Origin: Sphingomonadales bacterium 39-57-19
GTDB lineage: Bacteria > Pseudomonadota > Alphaproteobacteria > Sphingomonadales > Sphingomonadaceae
Assembly (NCBI GenBank): GCA_002282385.1
Contig: NCJG01000015.1
Coordinates: 1-44,312, forward strand
Length of the DNA: 44,312 bases
Reading direction: 5' to 3'
Position numbers and translations under genes: made by a program. The notes under the pieces were generated by a model. It was not told the origin of the DNA. It saw nothing but the letters and a program-made list of their open reading frames with translations, and made no database searches. Positions 1 to 9,701 of this stretch are shown here, piece by piece (within the stretch, counting starts at the first letter, position 1; every line of letters starts with the position of its first letter).

Positions 1-39
1 ACGGCCGGCGCGGAAGCGCTGGTGCGTGCTTCCGGCTGA
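1..39 (+). CDS. Possible C-terminal end of a gene entering from the left
   Basis: Frame 1 is open from the first base to a TGA at 37-39 and reads TAGAEALVRASG. This could be the tail of a plus-strand gene convergent with amtB. Thirteen codons are too few to name a family or to exclude chance. Confidence 0.25.
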   Translation, partial: TAGAEALVRASG

Positions 40-565
40 TGGTGTTGGTTGATTAAGGCCCGCTTGTTCCATCAGGCTATTGCCCCCGGGCCGCCTTTGT
101 TGGCTGGCATGCTGTCCATCGGGGGTAAGGTTCGTAAACCCCCAAAGGCTGTCCGCACGGACAGGACGGTTTCCCGCCACATCCAACCATGTTTGCGCTG
201 TTCAGAGCTTGATGCAACAGGCCCTTTTTCAGGCTGAAGCACGCACCCTATCGCGCCGACCGTGCCAACGGGTTTCCCCGCCAGCGTTCCCATCATCCCG
301 ACCCACGTTCTAGACCGCCGCCTGCATGACGCGACTCGAATAACCCATATGGTTATTTGTAGGAAAGCGGTTTTTCGCCCGCGCACAAAAAAGGCCCGAA
401 CCATCGCGGGTCCGGGCCATGAGTTGGATGTTCGCGGGAGGAACATCGGGAGGAGGCGGAGCGTATTAGGAAAGGAGAGAACGCCCCGCCGCCAAGCTGA
501 AATTTTAGGTTGGTCGTGCGGACGAAGCGAAAAACCGGTTCCCACTTTTTCTGCCGCACTCCCGA
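40..565. other. Intergenic region downstream of amtB
   Basis: No open frame here looks like a protein: the frames are short, arginine/proline-rich and overlap one another on both strands. The stretch contains the amtB terminator at 387-418 and a short perfect hairpin at 149-164 (CTGTCC, loop GCAC, GGACAG) with no T-tract. Nothing else was recognised. Confidence 0.6.
387..418 (-). terminator. Intrinsic terminator of glnK-amtB
   Basis: Read on the minus strand, GGCCCG and CGGGCC arms (413-418 and 393-398), extended by an inner ACC/GGT pairing across a small internal loop, are followed directly by six T residues (387-392). It lies about 150 nt beyond the amtB stop in the right orientation. This is a textbook GC stem plus U-tract. 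Confidence 0.8.
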
Positions 566-2029
566 TTAATAGTTGTAAGCACGCTCACCATGTTCGGTGA
601 TGTCCAGGCCTTCGCGTTCTGCATCTTCTGCGGGACGCAGGCCTGTGGTGAATTTCAGTCCGTAGAACAGCACGGCCGAGACAACCGCCGTCCACAAGAC
701 TGTCGTGCCCACGGCCCAGACCTGGGTCATCACCTGACCAGCCATGTCATATTCGCCGGGGATGGCGGGGAAGACGGTGTAGTCAATCCAGCCCTGACCG
801 CCCAATGCGGGGTCAGCGACCACGCCGGTGGCGATCGCGCCAACAATACCGCCGATGCCATGGACGCCGAAGACATCCAGCGTATCGTCATAGCCAAGCT
901 TGTTCTTCACATAGGCGACGAAGACATAGCACAGACCCGATGCCGCAAAGCCGAGGAGGATTGAGGTCATGGGCGCTGCAAATCCGCTCGCTGGCGTAAT
1001 CGCAACCAGACCCGCAACCGCGCCGGTAACCGCACCCAACAACGAAGGCTTACCATGGTGGAACTGTTCAATCAGGCACCATGCAACCGCAGCGGCAGCC
1101 GTGGCGACAAAGGTGTTGATGAAGGCAAGGGCAGCAAGGCCGTTGGCTTCGAGGTTCGAGCCAGCGTTAAATCCGAACCAGCCCACCCACAGAAGCGACG
1201 CACCAATCATGGTCATGGTCATCGAGTGTGGCGGGGTTGCTTCTTTGCCATGGCCGACGCGCTTACCAATGATGAGGCAGCCGACAAGACCAGCAATACC
1301 GGCATTGATGTGGACGACAGTGCCGCCAGCGAAATCAAGTGCGCCCCAGCCCCACAGCAGACCCATGTCGGTCGGTGCATCAACCAGAAAATCTGGTCCA
1401 GCCCAGTACCACACCATATGTGCGATCGGGAAATAAGCGAATGTCAGCCACAATACCGTGAAGATCATCAAGGGTGTGAACTTGATACGCTCTGCAAATG
1501 CGCCGACGATCAACGCCGGCGTGATGCAGGCAAAGGTCATCTGGAACACCACAAAGGCATATTCGGGAATGTAGACATTGTTGCTGAACGTCGCCGCATA
1601 GGTTGTCGCATCAACGCCCTGCAGGAATATCTTTGAAAAGCCGCCGATGAAGGCGTTACCGCTGGTGAAGGCCAGGCTGTAGCCATAGGTGACCCAGACA
1701 AGCGCCGCGACCGACACGATCATGAACACCTGCATCAGCAGGCTGAGCATATTTTTGGTGCGGACAAGGCCGCCATAGAACAGCGCGAGTGCCGGAATCG
1801 ACATCAGCAATACCAATGCAGAGCTAATCAGCATCCACGTCGTATCGCCCTTGTCGACCATGCCGGCCATTTGTTCAACGGTCGGTGCCTTAATCGGGCC
1901 GTCGGCGACGGCAACCGCCACCGCTGCCGCGCCATCAGCAGCTTTTTCGGCTGCCTCCTGTGCGAAGGCGGGCAAAGCGGCGAACAATGTCGCCCCCGCC
2001 GCGCCTAGAAACTTGAGTGTCTTGGACAT
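566..2029 (-). CDS. amtB: Ammonium transporter AmtB
   Basis: AmtB-family inner-membrane channel for ammonium/ammonia, 487 aa. Residues 1-23 form a signal peptide (likely cleavage after AFA), as is usual for Amt proteins that pass through a cleaved precursor. About 50 small and charged residues follow before the first core helix. The family's twin histidines are visible at about H240 (VVHINAG) and H390 (FGVHGIGG), and the conserved aspartate at about D232 (LDFAGG). A GGGGAA ribosome site precedes the ATG. It lies 31 nt downstream of glnK on the same strand, so the PII protein probably gates this channel and both genes share the nitrogen-controlled promoter seen upstream of glnK. Confidence 0.96.
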   Translation of the reverse strand: MSKTLKFLGAAGATLFAALPAFAQEAAEKAADGAAAVAVAVADGPIKAPTVEQMAGMVDKGDTTWMLISSALVLLMSIPALALFYGGLVRTKNMLSLLMQVFMIVSVAALVWVTYGYSLAFTSGNAFIGGFSKIFLQGVDATTYAATFSNNVYIPEYAFVVFQMTFACITPALIVGAFAERIKFTPLMIFTVLWLTFAYFPIAHMVWYWAGPDFLVDAPTDMGLLWGWGALDFAGGTVVHINAGIAGLVGCLIIGKRVGHGKEATPPHSMTMTMIGASLLWVGWFGFNAGSNLEANGLAALAFINTFVATAAAAVAWCLIEQFHHGKPSLLGAVTGAVAGLVAITPASGFAAPMTSILLGFAASGLCYVFVAYVKNKLGYDDTLDVFGVHGIGGIVGAIATGVVADPALGGQGWIDYTVFPAIPGEYDMAGQVMTQVWAVGTTVLWTAVVSAVLFYGLKFTTGLRPAEDAEREGLDITEHGERAYNY

Positions 2030-2060
2030 TTTCTGGTTCCCCTAGCTTGCTATTGTCGCG

Positions 2061-2399
2061 TCAAAGCGCGGTTTCGTTGGTGTCGCCCGTGCGGATGCGC
2101 AGGGCACCGGCAAGTTCGAATTCAAATATCTTGCCGTCGCCAATGGCGCCTGTTTCGGCGGCCTGCTGAATGGCCTCGACCACGGCAGGGGCTTGATCGG
2201 ATGCGCATGCGATCTCGATTTTCACCTTGGGCACCATGTTGGTTGCATATTCGGCACCGCGATAGATTTCGGTCTGCCCTTTTTGTCGGCCAAAGCCTTT
2301 GACCTCAGTCACGGTCATGCCGGACACGCCGAGCGCGGTGAGCGCTTCGCGCACCGGGTCCAGCTTGTGCGGCTTAATAATGGCAATAATATATTTCAT
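2061..2399 (-). CDS. glnK: Nitrogen regulatory PII protein GlnK
   Basis: PII signal protein of 112 aa, the normal family length. It senses 2-oxoglutarate/ATP/ADP and binds AmtB to block ammonium uptake when nitrogen is sufficient. The start MKYIIAIIKP fits the family exactly and has a G-rich ribosome site (GGGGG) six bases upstream; an upstream in-frame start would add 23 residues not seen in PII proteins. The T-loop carries Tyr46 and Tyr51, Tyr51 being the usual uridylylation site. The C-terminal half has the expected IGDGKIF segment. Pairing with amtB identifies it as the GlnK rather than the GlnB paralogue. Confidence 0.96.
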   Translation of the reverse strand: MKYIIAIIKPHKLDPVREALTALGVSGMTVTEVKGFGRQKGQTEIYRGAEYATNMVPKVKIEIACASDQAPAVVEAIQQAAETGAIGDGKIFEFELAGALRIRTGDTNETAL

Positions 2400-2432
2400 G
2401 CACGCCCCCAATTTTGGTTGTGCAGTGCAATA

Positions 2433-2448
2433 AGCAAACACCGTGCCA
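2433..2448 (-). promoter_or_regulatory. Sigma-54 (RpoN) promoter of glnK-amtB
   Basis: The minus strand reads TGGCACG (2448-2442), four bases, then TTGCT (2437-2433), a full match to the sigma-54 -24/-12 consensus with correct spacing. The transcript should begin near 2422, leaving about 23 nt before the glnK ATG at 2399. Nitrogen-controlled sigma-54 expression of glnK-amtB is well known in proteobacteria. Confidence 0.85.
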
Positions 2449-2524
2449 GAAACGGGAAATGCACGCAAATGCGATGATTATAGACGATAGGGGCAGCACA
2501 TATCCGCGCCACCACCTTTCGATA

Positions 2525-2570
2525 TGCCTAAAATTTAATCAGCAAAGTATCGCTGCCTAAATATTAGGCA
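2525..2570. promoter_or_regulatory. Probable NtrC enhancer sites upstream of glnK
   Basis: A perfect 17-bp dyad occupies 2554-2570 (TGCCTAA, ATA, TTAGGCA). A degraded second copy lies at 2525-2541 (TGCCTAA, AAT, TTAATCA). Both have the TGC-N11-GCA-like geometry of NtrC sites, and their centres fall about 140 and 111 bp upstream of the predicted glnK start, the usual enhancer distance. The inner bases differ from the enteric consensus, so the NtrC assignment is inference. The dyad begins next to the stop of the flanking gene but is AT-rich and lacks a T-tract, so a terminator is unlikely. Confidence 0.55.
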
Positions 2571-2571
2571 T

Positions 2572-3276
2572 TCAGCCAATGCGGATCGATGCCCACAAGG
2601 GCAGATGGTCCGACGCCTGTTTGGACAACGGGGAAATATGGCTATCCGCCGCGGTGACTTTCACATCATGGCTGACGATTATGCGGTCCAATCGCGCAAC
2701 TGGGCGCGATGTGTGAAAGCTTTTGGGCGTTTGCACCAGCCGGTGATGGTGGAATGCGAGTTCGTTTAATGCGCCGCTGTCCGACCATTGGTTGAAATCA
2801 CCCATCAATATGGTGGGCATATGCCGCGGGCTGGCATCAATCGCCGCCAGCAATGCGCGGATTTGCTTGCGCCGCCACAGCCCCGATAAATCGAGATGCA
2901 CGCCAATGACGCGCAATGCATGGCCAGCAACCGACAGTTCCGCCATCACCGCGCCGCGTGGCTCCAGCGTGGGCATATCAATCGGCTGGCAAAGGCGCAC
3001 TTCCATGCCCTTGCGCACCAAAATCGCATTGCCGTGCCAACCAATGGCGGCAGGACGGAAAGCCAGCGGCACGGGCATCCACGATGTCTCCGCCTCCAGC
3101 ATCGCCAGCGGCAATGCGCTGACACGCGCGCCGAACCTTCGATCGACTTCTTGTAGCGCGATGATATCGGCGTCGATTTCTTTGAGCACCGCCAATATGC
3201 GTTCGGGGTTGCGCCGTTGGTCAAGGCCAACCGCCTTGCGAATATTATAGGTCGCAACCTTGAGTGCGTGGCTCAT
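2572..3276 (-). CDS. Endonuclease/exonuclease/phosphatase-family protein
   Basis: A 234-aa EEP-superfamily (DNase I-like fold) metal-dependent phosphodiesterase or phosphatase. The catalytic set is visible: N11 (YNIR), E43 (LQEVD), H127 (GVHLDL), D160/N162 (GDFNQW) and D223/H224 (SDHLP). The C-terminus ends directly after SDHLPLWASIRIG. The substrate cannot be read from sequence; this short class is often compared with YafD-type or phospholipid-head enzymes. No signal peptide is evident, so it is probably cytoplasmic. It follows tldD on the same strand with a 57-nt gap and is likely co-transcribed with it. Confidence 0.85.
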   Translation of the reverse strand: MSHALKVATYNIRKAVGLDQRRNPERILAVLKEIDADIIALQEVDRRFGARVSALPLAMLEAETSWMPVPLAFRPAAIGWHGNAILVRKGMEVRLCQPIDMPTLEPRGAVMAELSVAGHALRVIGVHLDLSGLWRRKQIRALLAAIDASPRHMPTILMGDFNQWSDSGALNELAFHHHRLVQTPKSFHTSRPVARLDRIIVSHDVKVTAADSHISPLSKQASDHLPLWASIRIG

Positions 3277-3333
3277 ATCGGGGTCATGCGGTTCATTCGG
3301 CCATTTCGCAATGCTGACCGAAATATGCGCCCA

Positions 3334-4761
3334 TCAACCCGCCGTGCCGCCTACCGTAAGCGCGCTGACCAAAGTTGTGGGTTGCCCGACGCCCGCCGGA
3401 ACGCTTTGGCCGCCCTTGCCGCACACGCCGATGCCATCATCCAATGCCATGTCGTTGCCAAGGCCAATGACCTTGTTCAGCGCGGTTGGGCCGTCGCCGA
3501 TCAGCGTCGCACCCTTGATCGGATCGCCAAGCTTGCCGTCCTTGACCAAATACGCCTCGGTACAGCTGAACACGAATTTGCCCGACACGATGTCGACTTG
3601 CCCGCCGCCGAAGCTTTTGGCGAAGATGCCGTTTTTGACGCGGCTCAACAGTTCAGCCGGGTCGTCATTGCCGCTGCGCATGAATGTGTTGGTCATGCGC
3701 GGCATGGGTGCATGGGCATAGCTTTCGCGGCGACCATTGCCCGTGGGGGCAACACCCATCAGGCGGGCGTTCATGCGGTCCTGCATATAAGCGCGCAATA
3801 TGCCGTCTTCGATCAGGACATTTTCCTGCGTCGGCGTGCCTTCATCATCAATCGACAGCGAACCGCGGCGGTTCATCATGGTGCCATCGTCGACAACGGT
3901 CACGCCGGGCGCGGCAACGCGCTGGCCAATTTTGCCGGAAAAGGCACTGCTGCCCTTGCGGTTGAAATCGCCTTCAAGACCATGGCCGACGGCTTCATGC
4001 AGCAATACGCCCGGCCAGCCGGGGCCAAGCAACACGGTCATTTCGCCAGCAGGTGCGGCGACCGAGCGCAAGTTGGTCAGCGCCTGCGCCAATGCTTCAT
4101 CAATGGCATGTTCCCATTCATGATCTTCAAACAATTTGTCGTACAGATAGCGCCCGCCAAAACCATAAGTGCCGGTTTCGCGGCGGTCGCCGTCTTGCGC
4201 GACGATGGAGACATTCAGACGCACCAAGGGCCGCACATCGGTAGCGACAAAGCCATCGGCACGCACGATTTCGACGACGCTCCAGCTGCCCGAAAGGCTG
4301 ACGCTCACTTGCGCAACGCGCGGGTCACGGGCGCGGGCGGCGGCGTCGATTTGTTGGCAAAGCGCGACCTTTTGCGCGAACGGCACGAGTTCAAGCGGAT
4401 TGCCGTCGGTATATAAATGCCGGTTGTTCTGACGCGGCGGCGGGGCGGGCTGTTCCTTTGCAGGATCGAGCAGCTTTAACGTTTCCCCTGCACGGCGAAT
4501 CGCGGCCTCGCTCATGTCATTGGCGTGGCTGAACCCGGTCATCTCACCCGACACACCGCGCAGGCCAAAGCCCGAACCCGTCGAATAATCCGCCATTTTC
4601 AGCCGGCCATCATCAAAACCAAAGCTCTCGGTCGCGCTATATTGCAAATAGAGCTCGCCATCATCGCACGCCTTCAACGCATCACGCGTGATACGCTGCG
4701 CTGCGTCAGGGTCGAGAAGGCCGGGTTGGTAAAGATATGCGCGGGGATCGGTGTAAGTCAT
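3334..4761 (-). CDS. tldD: Metalloprotease TldD
   Basis: TldD subunit of the TldD/TldE zinc metalloprotease that degrades unfolded peptides and matures some microcins. At 475 aa it has the family's normal length when started at MTYTDPRAYLY. The zinc motif HEAVGH lies at about residues 255-260, followed by GLEGDFNRKGSS. An in-frame extension upstream would begin inside a dispersed palindromic repeat (4856-4948) and is rejected. No clear Shine-Dalgarno precedes the chosen ATG; MNMQITL starts 48-54 bases upstream remain possible. The partner tldE/pmbA is not in this window. The gene is divergent from tgt. Confidence 0.93.
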   Translation of the reverse strand: MTYTDPRAYLYQPGLLDPDAAQRITRDALKACDDGELYLQYSATESFGFDDGRLKMADYSTGSGFGLRGVSGEMTGFSHANDMSEAAIRRAGETLKLLDPAKEQPAPPPRQNNRHLYTDGNPLELVPFAQKVALCQQIDAAARARDPRVAQVSVSLSGSWSVVEIVRADGFVATDVRPLVRLNVSIVAQDGDRRETGTYGFGGRYLYDKLFEDHEWEHAIDEALAQALTNLRSVAAPAGEMTVLLGPGWPGVLLHEAVGHGLEGDFNRKGSSAFSGKIGQRVAAPGVTVVDDGTMMNRRGSLSIDDEGTPTQENVLIEDGILRAYMQDRMNARLMGVAPTGNGRRESYAHAPMPRMTNTFMRSGNDDPAELLSRVKNGIFAKSFGGGQVDIVSGKFVFSCTEAYLVKDGKLGDPIKGATLIGDGPTALNKVIGLGNDMALDDGIGVCGKGGQSVPAGVGQPTTLVSALTVGGTAG

Positions 4762-4855
4762 TTTGCGTATATGGGACGGTGCGGCGGCGGTTGAAAGGGT
4801 AATTTGCATATTCATTCCGCAGTGAAGGGTGGAGTGCCCTGCGTCATCACCGCAC

Positions 4856-4948
4856 CCCTGAGCCTGTCGAAGGGCGTCCATCGGCACAGCGCCTGCACTT
4901 TGGACACCCTTCGACGGTCGCAGGCGCTGCGCACCTGCTGCTCAGGGC
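4856..4948. repeat. Dispersed palindromic repeat, CCCTGAGC family, copy 1
   Basis: Outer arms CCCTGAGC and GCTCAGGG enclose inner arms with TGTCGAAGGG and CCCTTCGACGG. It lies between the divergent tldD and tgt starts. Related copies are at 9466-9574 and 33671-33798. Confidence 0.75.
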
Positions 4949-5015
4949 TTCGGTTTAGGAAGAGACGATGTCCCGCTCAGAAAAGTTGGTTTTCTCCAGC
5001 GCATAACCCCCCTAA

Positions 5016-6152
<1,137 letters not shown>

Positions 6153-6168
6153 GCATGTCTGGCAGCCA

Positions 6169-6279
6169 TTGTCATCCTCGCGAAAGCGGGGATCCATGGT
6201 CTGGGACAGCGGTTTCTCCAACATGTCCGGTGCGGCCAAGCGATATGGCCATGGATTCCCGCTTTCGCGGGAATGACAA
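6169..6279. repeat. Long inverted repeat between tgt and glnE
   Basis: Two 31-nt arms (6169-6199 and 6249-6279) pair at 28 of 31 positions. Each carries a CGCGAAAGCGGG core and ends in CCATGG, and the loop is 49 nt. TTCCCGCTTTCGCGGGAATG-type repeats are widespread in bacterial genomes. It may end the tgt transcript but has no T-tract. Confidence 0.75.
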
Positions 6280-6292
6280 AGGATAGGTTGTG

Positions 6293-8968
6293 ATGAAAGA
6301 GATCATCGCACGCGCAAAAGCCAACAGTCCGTTTCTTGCCGGACTGATGGACCGCAACCCCGAATTGATGGCGATGGCAGAGGCGGGCGAATTTGACGCG
6401 GCGCTGGCGCAATCCCTTGCCCGAACGGCGGACAATGTTGGCACCGCCTTGCGCCAACAGCGGCAGGGGGTCGCGCTGGTCACCGCGATTGCGGACCTCG
6501 CTGGCGTTTGGGATCTCAGCCGCGTCACAGGCATTCTTTCCGACTTTGCCGACCATGCGCTCGACCAAGCCATATCTGCCGCCATCGAAGAACGTGTGCC
6601 CGGTGCGCCCAACCAAGGTTTTGCTGTCATTGCGCTGGGCAAACATGGCGGACGCGAGCTGAATTATTCGTCGGACATTGACCCGATTTTCCTGTTCGAT
6701 CCCAAAACCCTGCCGCACCGCGAACGCGACGATGTGGCGGAGGCTGCCGTGCGCTATGGCCGCCGTGTCATCGAATTGTTGTCCGCATTGGACGGCGACG
6801 GATATGTCTTTCGCGTCGACATGCGGCTGCGGCCATCGCCGGAGGTCAGCCCCATCGCTTTGCCCGTTGAAGCCGCCATCGGCTATTATGAATCAAGCGC
6901 GCTGGCGTGGGAGCAGGCCGCGTTTATCCGCTCGCGGGTCTGCGCGGGCGACCGCGCACTCGGCGCATATTTCCTGAACGCGATTCAGCCCTTCATCTGG
7001 CGCAAATCGCTCGATTTCGGGCAGTTGAAGAACATCACCGCAATGACCGCGCAAATCCGTGACCATTATGCCAAGGGTCAGAAAATGGGTCTTGGGTTCG
7101 ACCTGAAGCGTGGCCATGGCGGGATCCGCGAATGTGAATTTTTCGCGCAGGCGCATCAGCTGATCCATGGCGGACGCGATCCGGTGCTGCGTGTGCCCGA
7201 CACCCGTGAGGCGCTCAAACGGCTGGCGGCGGCTGGGCCGATCAGCCCGCAAGAGGCGGAGACATTATCATCGGCCTATGAACAGTTGCGGACATTTGAA
7301 CATCGTCTGCAAATGCACAGCGACCGGCAAACGCACGAGATACCGCAGAACCGCGAAACCGCCGATGCCGTCGCGCGCTTGCATGGGCTGTCGGACGCCG
7401 ACGCGTTGATTGACGCGATCCGCCCAGTCACGGAACAAGTCGCGGCGATTTATGACCGGATGGTGGACGCAGGCGGCAGCGAAGGGCCGCGCATGGCCGA
7501 CGAAGGCCTGCCGCTTGAAGAACAATTGACCGATTTGGGCTATACCGACCCCGCCGCCATCATGCAGCGCATGGCCCGGTGGCGCAGCGGCAAGATTCGC
7601 GCAATCCGCAGCGCATCGGCGCGTGACGCGTTCGAAGCCGTCCTGCCCGCGATCATGAAAGCATTGGCGCTGGCCCCGGATTCCGACCGTGCCATCGCGC
7701 GGTTCGAAAATATGATCGAGGCGATACCCAGCGCCATCAACGTCTTCCGCTTGCTGGAGGCACGGCCCGGGCTGTTACAATTGGTCGCCAACATATTGAG
7801 CTACGCGCCGACGCTGGCCGACGATCTTGGTCGGCAGAGCCGCTATCTGGACGCGTTGATTGACACGAGCGCGATGAACTTGCCCGGCGACACGGCCGCT
7901 TTGCACGACGCGATGGCGCGCCGGATTGGCGATGCCGATTATCAATCCATGCTCGACATTGTCCGCGATTATGTCGGCGAGAAACGCTTTGCGCTGGGCG
8001 TGCAGTTGATTGAGGGCCGAAGCGACGCAAGCGACATCGCGCGCAGCTACGCCCATTTGGCAGAGGCCGCGTTGCAGACGCTTACCGCCGCGACGGTGGC
8101 CGAATTTGAAAAAGCCCATGGCCGCATTGACAGCAGCGAGCTGGTCATTTTGGCGTTGGGCCGATTGGGCGGCGAGGCGCTGACGCATGCGTCGGACCTT
8201 GATCTGATATTGCTGTTCACGGGCAACCATCTGGCCGAATCCGATGGGCCGCGGCCACTGGGCGCGACGCAATATTTCAACCGGCTGGCGCAGCGCGTGA
8301 TTGCCGCGATGTCGGTGCCCACCGCATCGGGCGCTTTATATGAGGTAGACACACGGCTTCGGCCATCGGGCGCCGACGGATTGCTCTGCGCGTCGGTGAA
8401 AAGCTTTGACCAATATCAGCGCGAAAATGCGTGGACGTGGGAGCATATGGCACTGACGCGGGCACGCGTACTGTTTGGCTCCGCCACCGCCCGTGCGCAG
8501 GTGGGCAATATTGTCGCGGACGTTTTGCATGGCCCGCGCGACCCCGAAAAACTGCGGACGGACATCGCCAGCATGCGCAAGGACATGGCGGCGCATAAAC
8601 CGCCAAAGGGCGATCTGGATGTGAAGCTGTTACCCGGCGGCTTGGTCGATATGGAGTTCATCATCCACCGGCTTCAGCTCGAAACACATGATGGTTTGGT
8701 GCCGCAGCTTGGCCCCGCCATTGATGCGCTGGGGACCAAGGGGCATCTGCCCGCAGACTTTGCCACCGCTTATGCATTGTTCGCGCGCCTGTTGGTCATG
8801 GTGCGCCTCGTCGCGCCCGATTGCGCCACCCCGCCATTGGCCGCGCAGGCGTTAATTGCCGGCAGCCTTGGCTTTGCCGATTGGGATGGCCTGATGGCGG
8901 CGATTAGGGATTATCGCGGGGTTGTAATGCACGAATGGCAGCGGCTATTTGGACCACGCGATTTTTGA
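6293..8968 (+). CDS. glnE: Bifunctional glutamine synthetase adenylyltransferase/deadenylase
   Basis: GlnE adds and removes AMP on glutamine synthetase under PII control, so it belongs functionally with glnK-amtB 4 kb away. The 891-aa protein has two nucleotidyltransferase domains, each with an intact GG-x-SDxD signature: GGRELNYSSDID near residue 120 (deadenylylating half) and GGEALTHASDLD near residue 625 (adenylylating half). A regulatory linker lies between them. The start is GTG-ATG; the ATG at 6293 has better spacing from AGGATAGG. It is slightly shorter than the enterobacterial protein (about 945 aa) but complete at both catalytic centres. Confidence 0.96.
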   Translation: MKEIIARAKANSPFLAGLMDRNPELMAMAEAGEFDAALAQSLARTADNVGTALRQQRQGVALVTAIADLAGVWDLSRVTGILSDFADHALDQAISAAIEERVPGAPNQGFAVIALGKHGGRELNYSSDIDPIFLFDPKTLPHRERDDVAEAAVRYGRRVIELLSALDGDGYVFRVDMRLRPSPEVSPIALPVEAAIGYYESSALAWEQAAFIRSRVCAGDRALGAYFLNAIQPFIWRKSLDFGQLKNITAMTAQIRDHYAKGQKMGLGFDLKRGHGGIRECEFFAQAHQLIHGGRDPVLRVPDTREALKRLAAAGPISPQEAETLSSAYEQLRTFEHRLQMHSDRQTHEIPQNRETADAVARLHGLSDADALIDAIRPVTEQVAAIYDRMVDAGGSEGPRMADEGLPLEEQLTDLGYTDPAAIMQRMARWRSGKIRAIRSASARDAFEAVLPAIMKALALAPDSDRAIARFENMIEAIPSAINVFRLLEARPGLLQLVANILSYAPTLADDLGRQSRYLDALIDTSAMNLPGDTAALHDAMARRIGDADYQSMLDIVRDYVGEKRFALGVQLIEGRSDASDIARSYAHLAEAALQTLTAATVAEFEKAHGRIDSSELVILALGRLGGEALTHASDLDLILLFTGNHLAESDGPRPLGATQYFNRLAQRVIAAMSVPTASGALYEVDTRLRPSGADGLLCASVKSFDQYQRENAWTWEHMALTRARVLFGSATARAQVGNIVADVLHGPRDPEKLRTDIASMRKDMAAHKPPKGDLDVKLLPGGLVDMEFIIHRLQLETHDGLVPQLGPAIDALGTKGHLPADFATAYALFARLLVMVRLVAPDCATPPLAAQALIAGSLGFADWDGLMAAIRDYRGVVMHEWQRLFGPRDF

Positions 8969-8981
8969 AAAGGAACCCAAT

Positions 8982-9443
8982 ATGACCGATATCAACGACA
9001 CCCTGCCCGACGTCAATGTGGCGGATAGCGCTGGCAATGCGGTCAATCTGGCGGCGCTCAAAGGCCCGCTGGTGCTCTATTTCTATCCCAAGGCGGATAC
9101 GCCCGGTTGCACGAACGAAGCGAAGGATTTCACCGCATTGTCGGCGGATTTTGCCGCACTCCATTGCCCCGTCTACGGCATGTCCAAGGACAAGCCCGCC
9201 AAGCTTGCGAAATTTGTGGCGAAATATGACCTTAACGTCACGTTGCTGTCGGACGAAGCCAGCGATGCCACCGAGCAAATGGGCGCGTGGGTCGAAAAAT
9301 CGATGTACGGCAAAAGCTATATGGGCATTGACCGGTCAACCTATCTGGTCGGCGAAGACGGCAAGGTTGCGCAGGTCTGGCGCAAGGTAAAGGTCAAGGA
9401 CCATGCCGCCGAGGTATTGGCCGCGGCGAAAGCGCTCGGCTGA
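8982..9443 (+). CDS. bcp: Peroxiredoxin, Bcp/PrxQ type
   Basis: Thiol peroxidase of 153 aa that reduces hydroperoxides using thioredoxin. The peroxidatic cysteine is C43 in DTPGCTNEA. The second cysteine five residues later, found in E. coli Bcp, is absent; C62 (HCPVYGMSKD) is the only other cysteine and could be the resolving residue. The start is fixed by an AAAAGGA ribosome site eight bases upstream of the ATG. It begins 13 nt after the glnE stop and may be co-transcribed. Confidence 0.92.
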   Translation: MTDINDTLPDVNVADSAGNAVNLAALKGPLVLYFYPKADTPGCTNEAKDFTALSADFAALHCPVYGMSKDKPAKLAKFVAKYDLNVTLLSDEASDATEQMGAWVEKSMYGKSYMGIDRSTYLVGEDGKVAQVWRKVKVKDHAAEVLAAAKALG

Positions 9444-9465
9444 ACCGCGCGGGTCACTCTTTGAA

Positions 9466-9574
9466 AACCGAAGCCCTGAGCCTGTCGAAGGGCGGTTATC
9501 GTTCGCACGCCGCTCTCCCCTACCGCCCTTCGACGGTCGCAGACGCTGCGCGCCTGCTGCTCAGGGCTGCGGTT
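9466..9574. repeat. Dispersed palindromic repeat, CCCTGAGC family, copy 2
   Basis: Outer arms of 16 nt (9466-9481 and 9559-9574) pair at 15 positions. The inner CTGTCGAAGGG and CCCTTCGACGG parts are shared with copies at 4856-4948 and 33671-33798. Confidence 0.8.
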
Positions 9575-9620
9575 TGTTGGGCCGGGCTGCGTGTCATGAA
9601 CGCACGACGCTCTCTCACAT

Positions 9621-9701
9621 CCGTCATGCTGAACTTGTTTCAGCATCTTACTTTTTCAATCCGTCCGGAATTAAGACCCTGAAACAAGTTCAGGGTGACG
9701 G
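9621..9701. repeat. Inverted repeat, CTGAACTTGTTTCAG family, copy 1
   Basis: Arms 9621-9646 and 9676-9701 share the core CTGAACTTGTTTCAG, with flanks that differ (ATG...CAT against ACC...GGT). The same core is found at 12090-12158 and, shortened, at 44041-44061. Confidence 0.75.

Noticed and set aside
72..545. 157-codon open frame on the minus strand downstream of amtB
   Set aside because: It spans the amtB terminator, has a low-complexity Arg/Trp/Pro composition and overlaps equally long frames on the other strand.
2554..2570. Palindrome after the EEP-family gene as its terminator
   Set aside because: AT-rich stem and no U-tract; its position relative to the sigma-54 promoter fits an enhancer site better.
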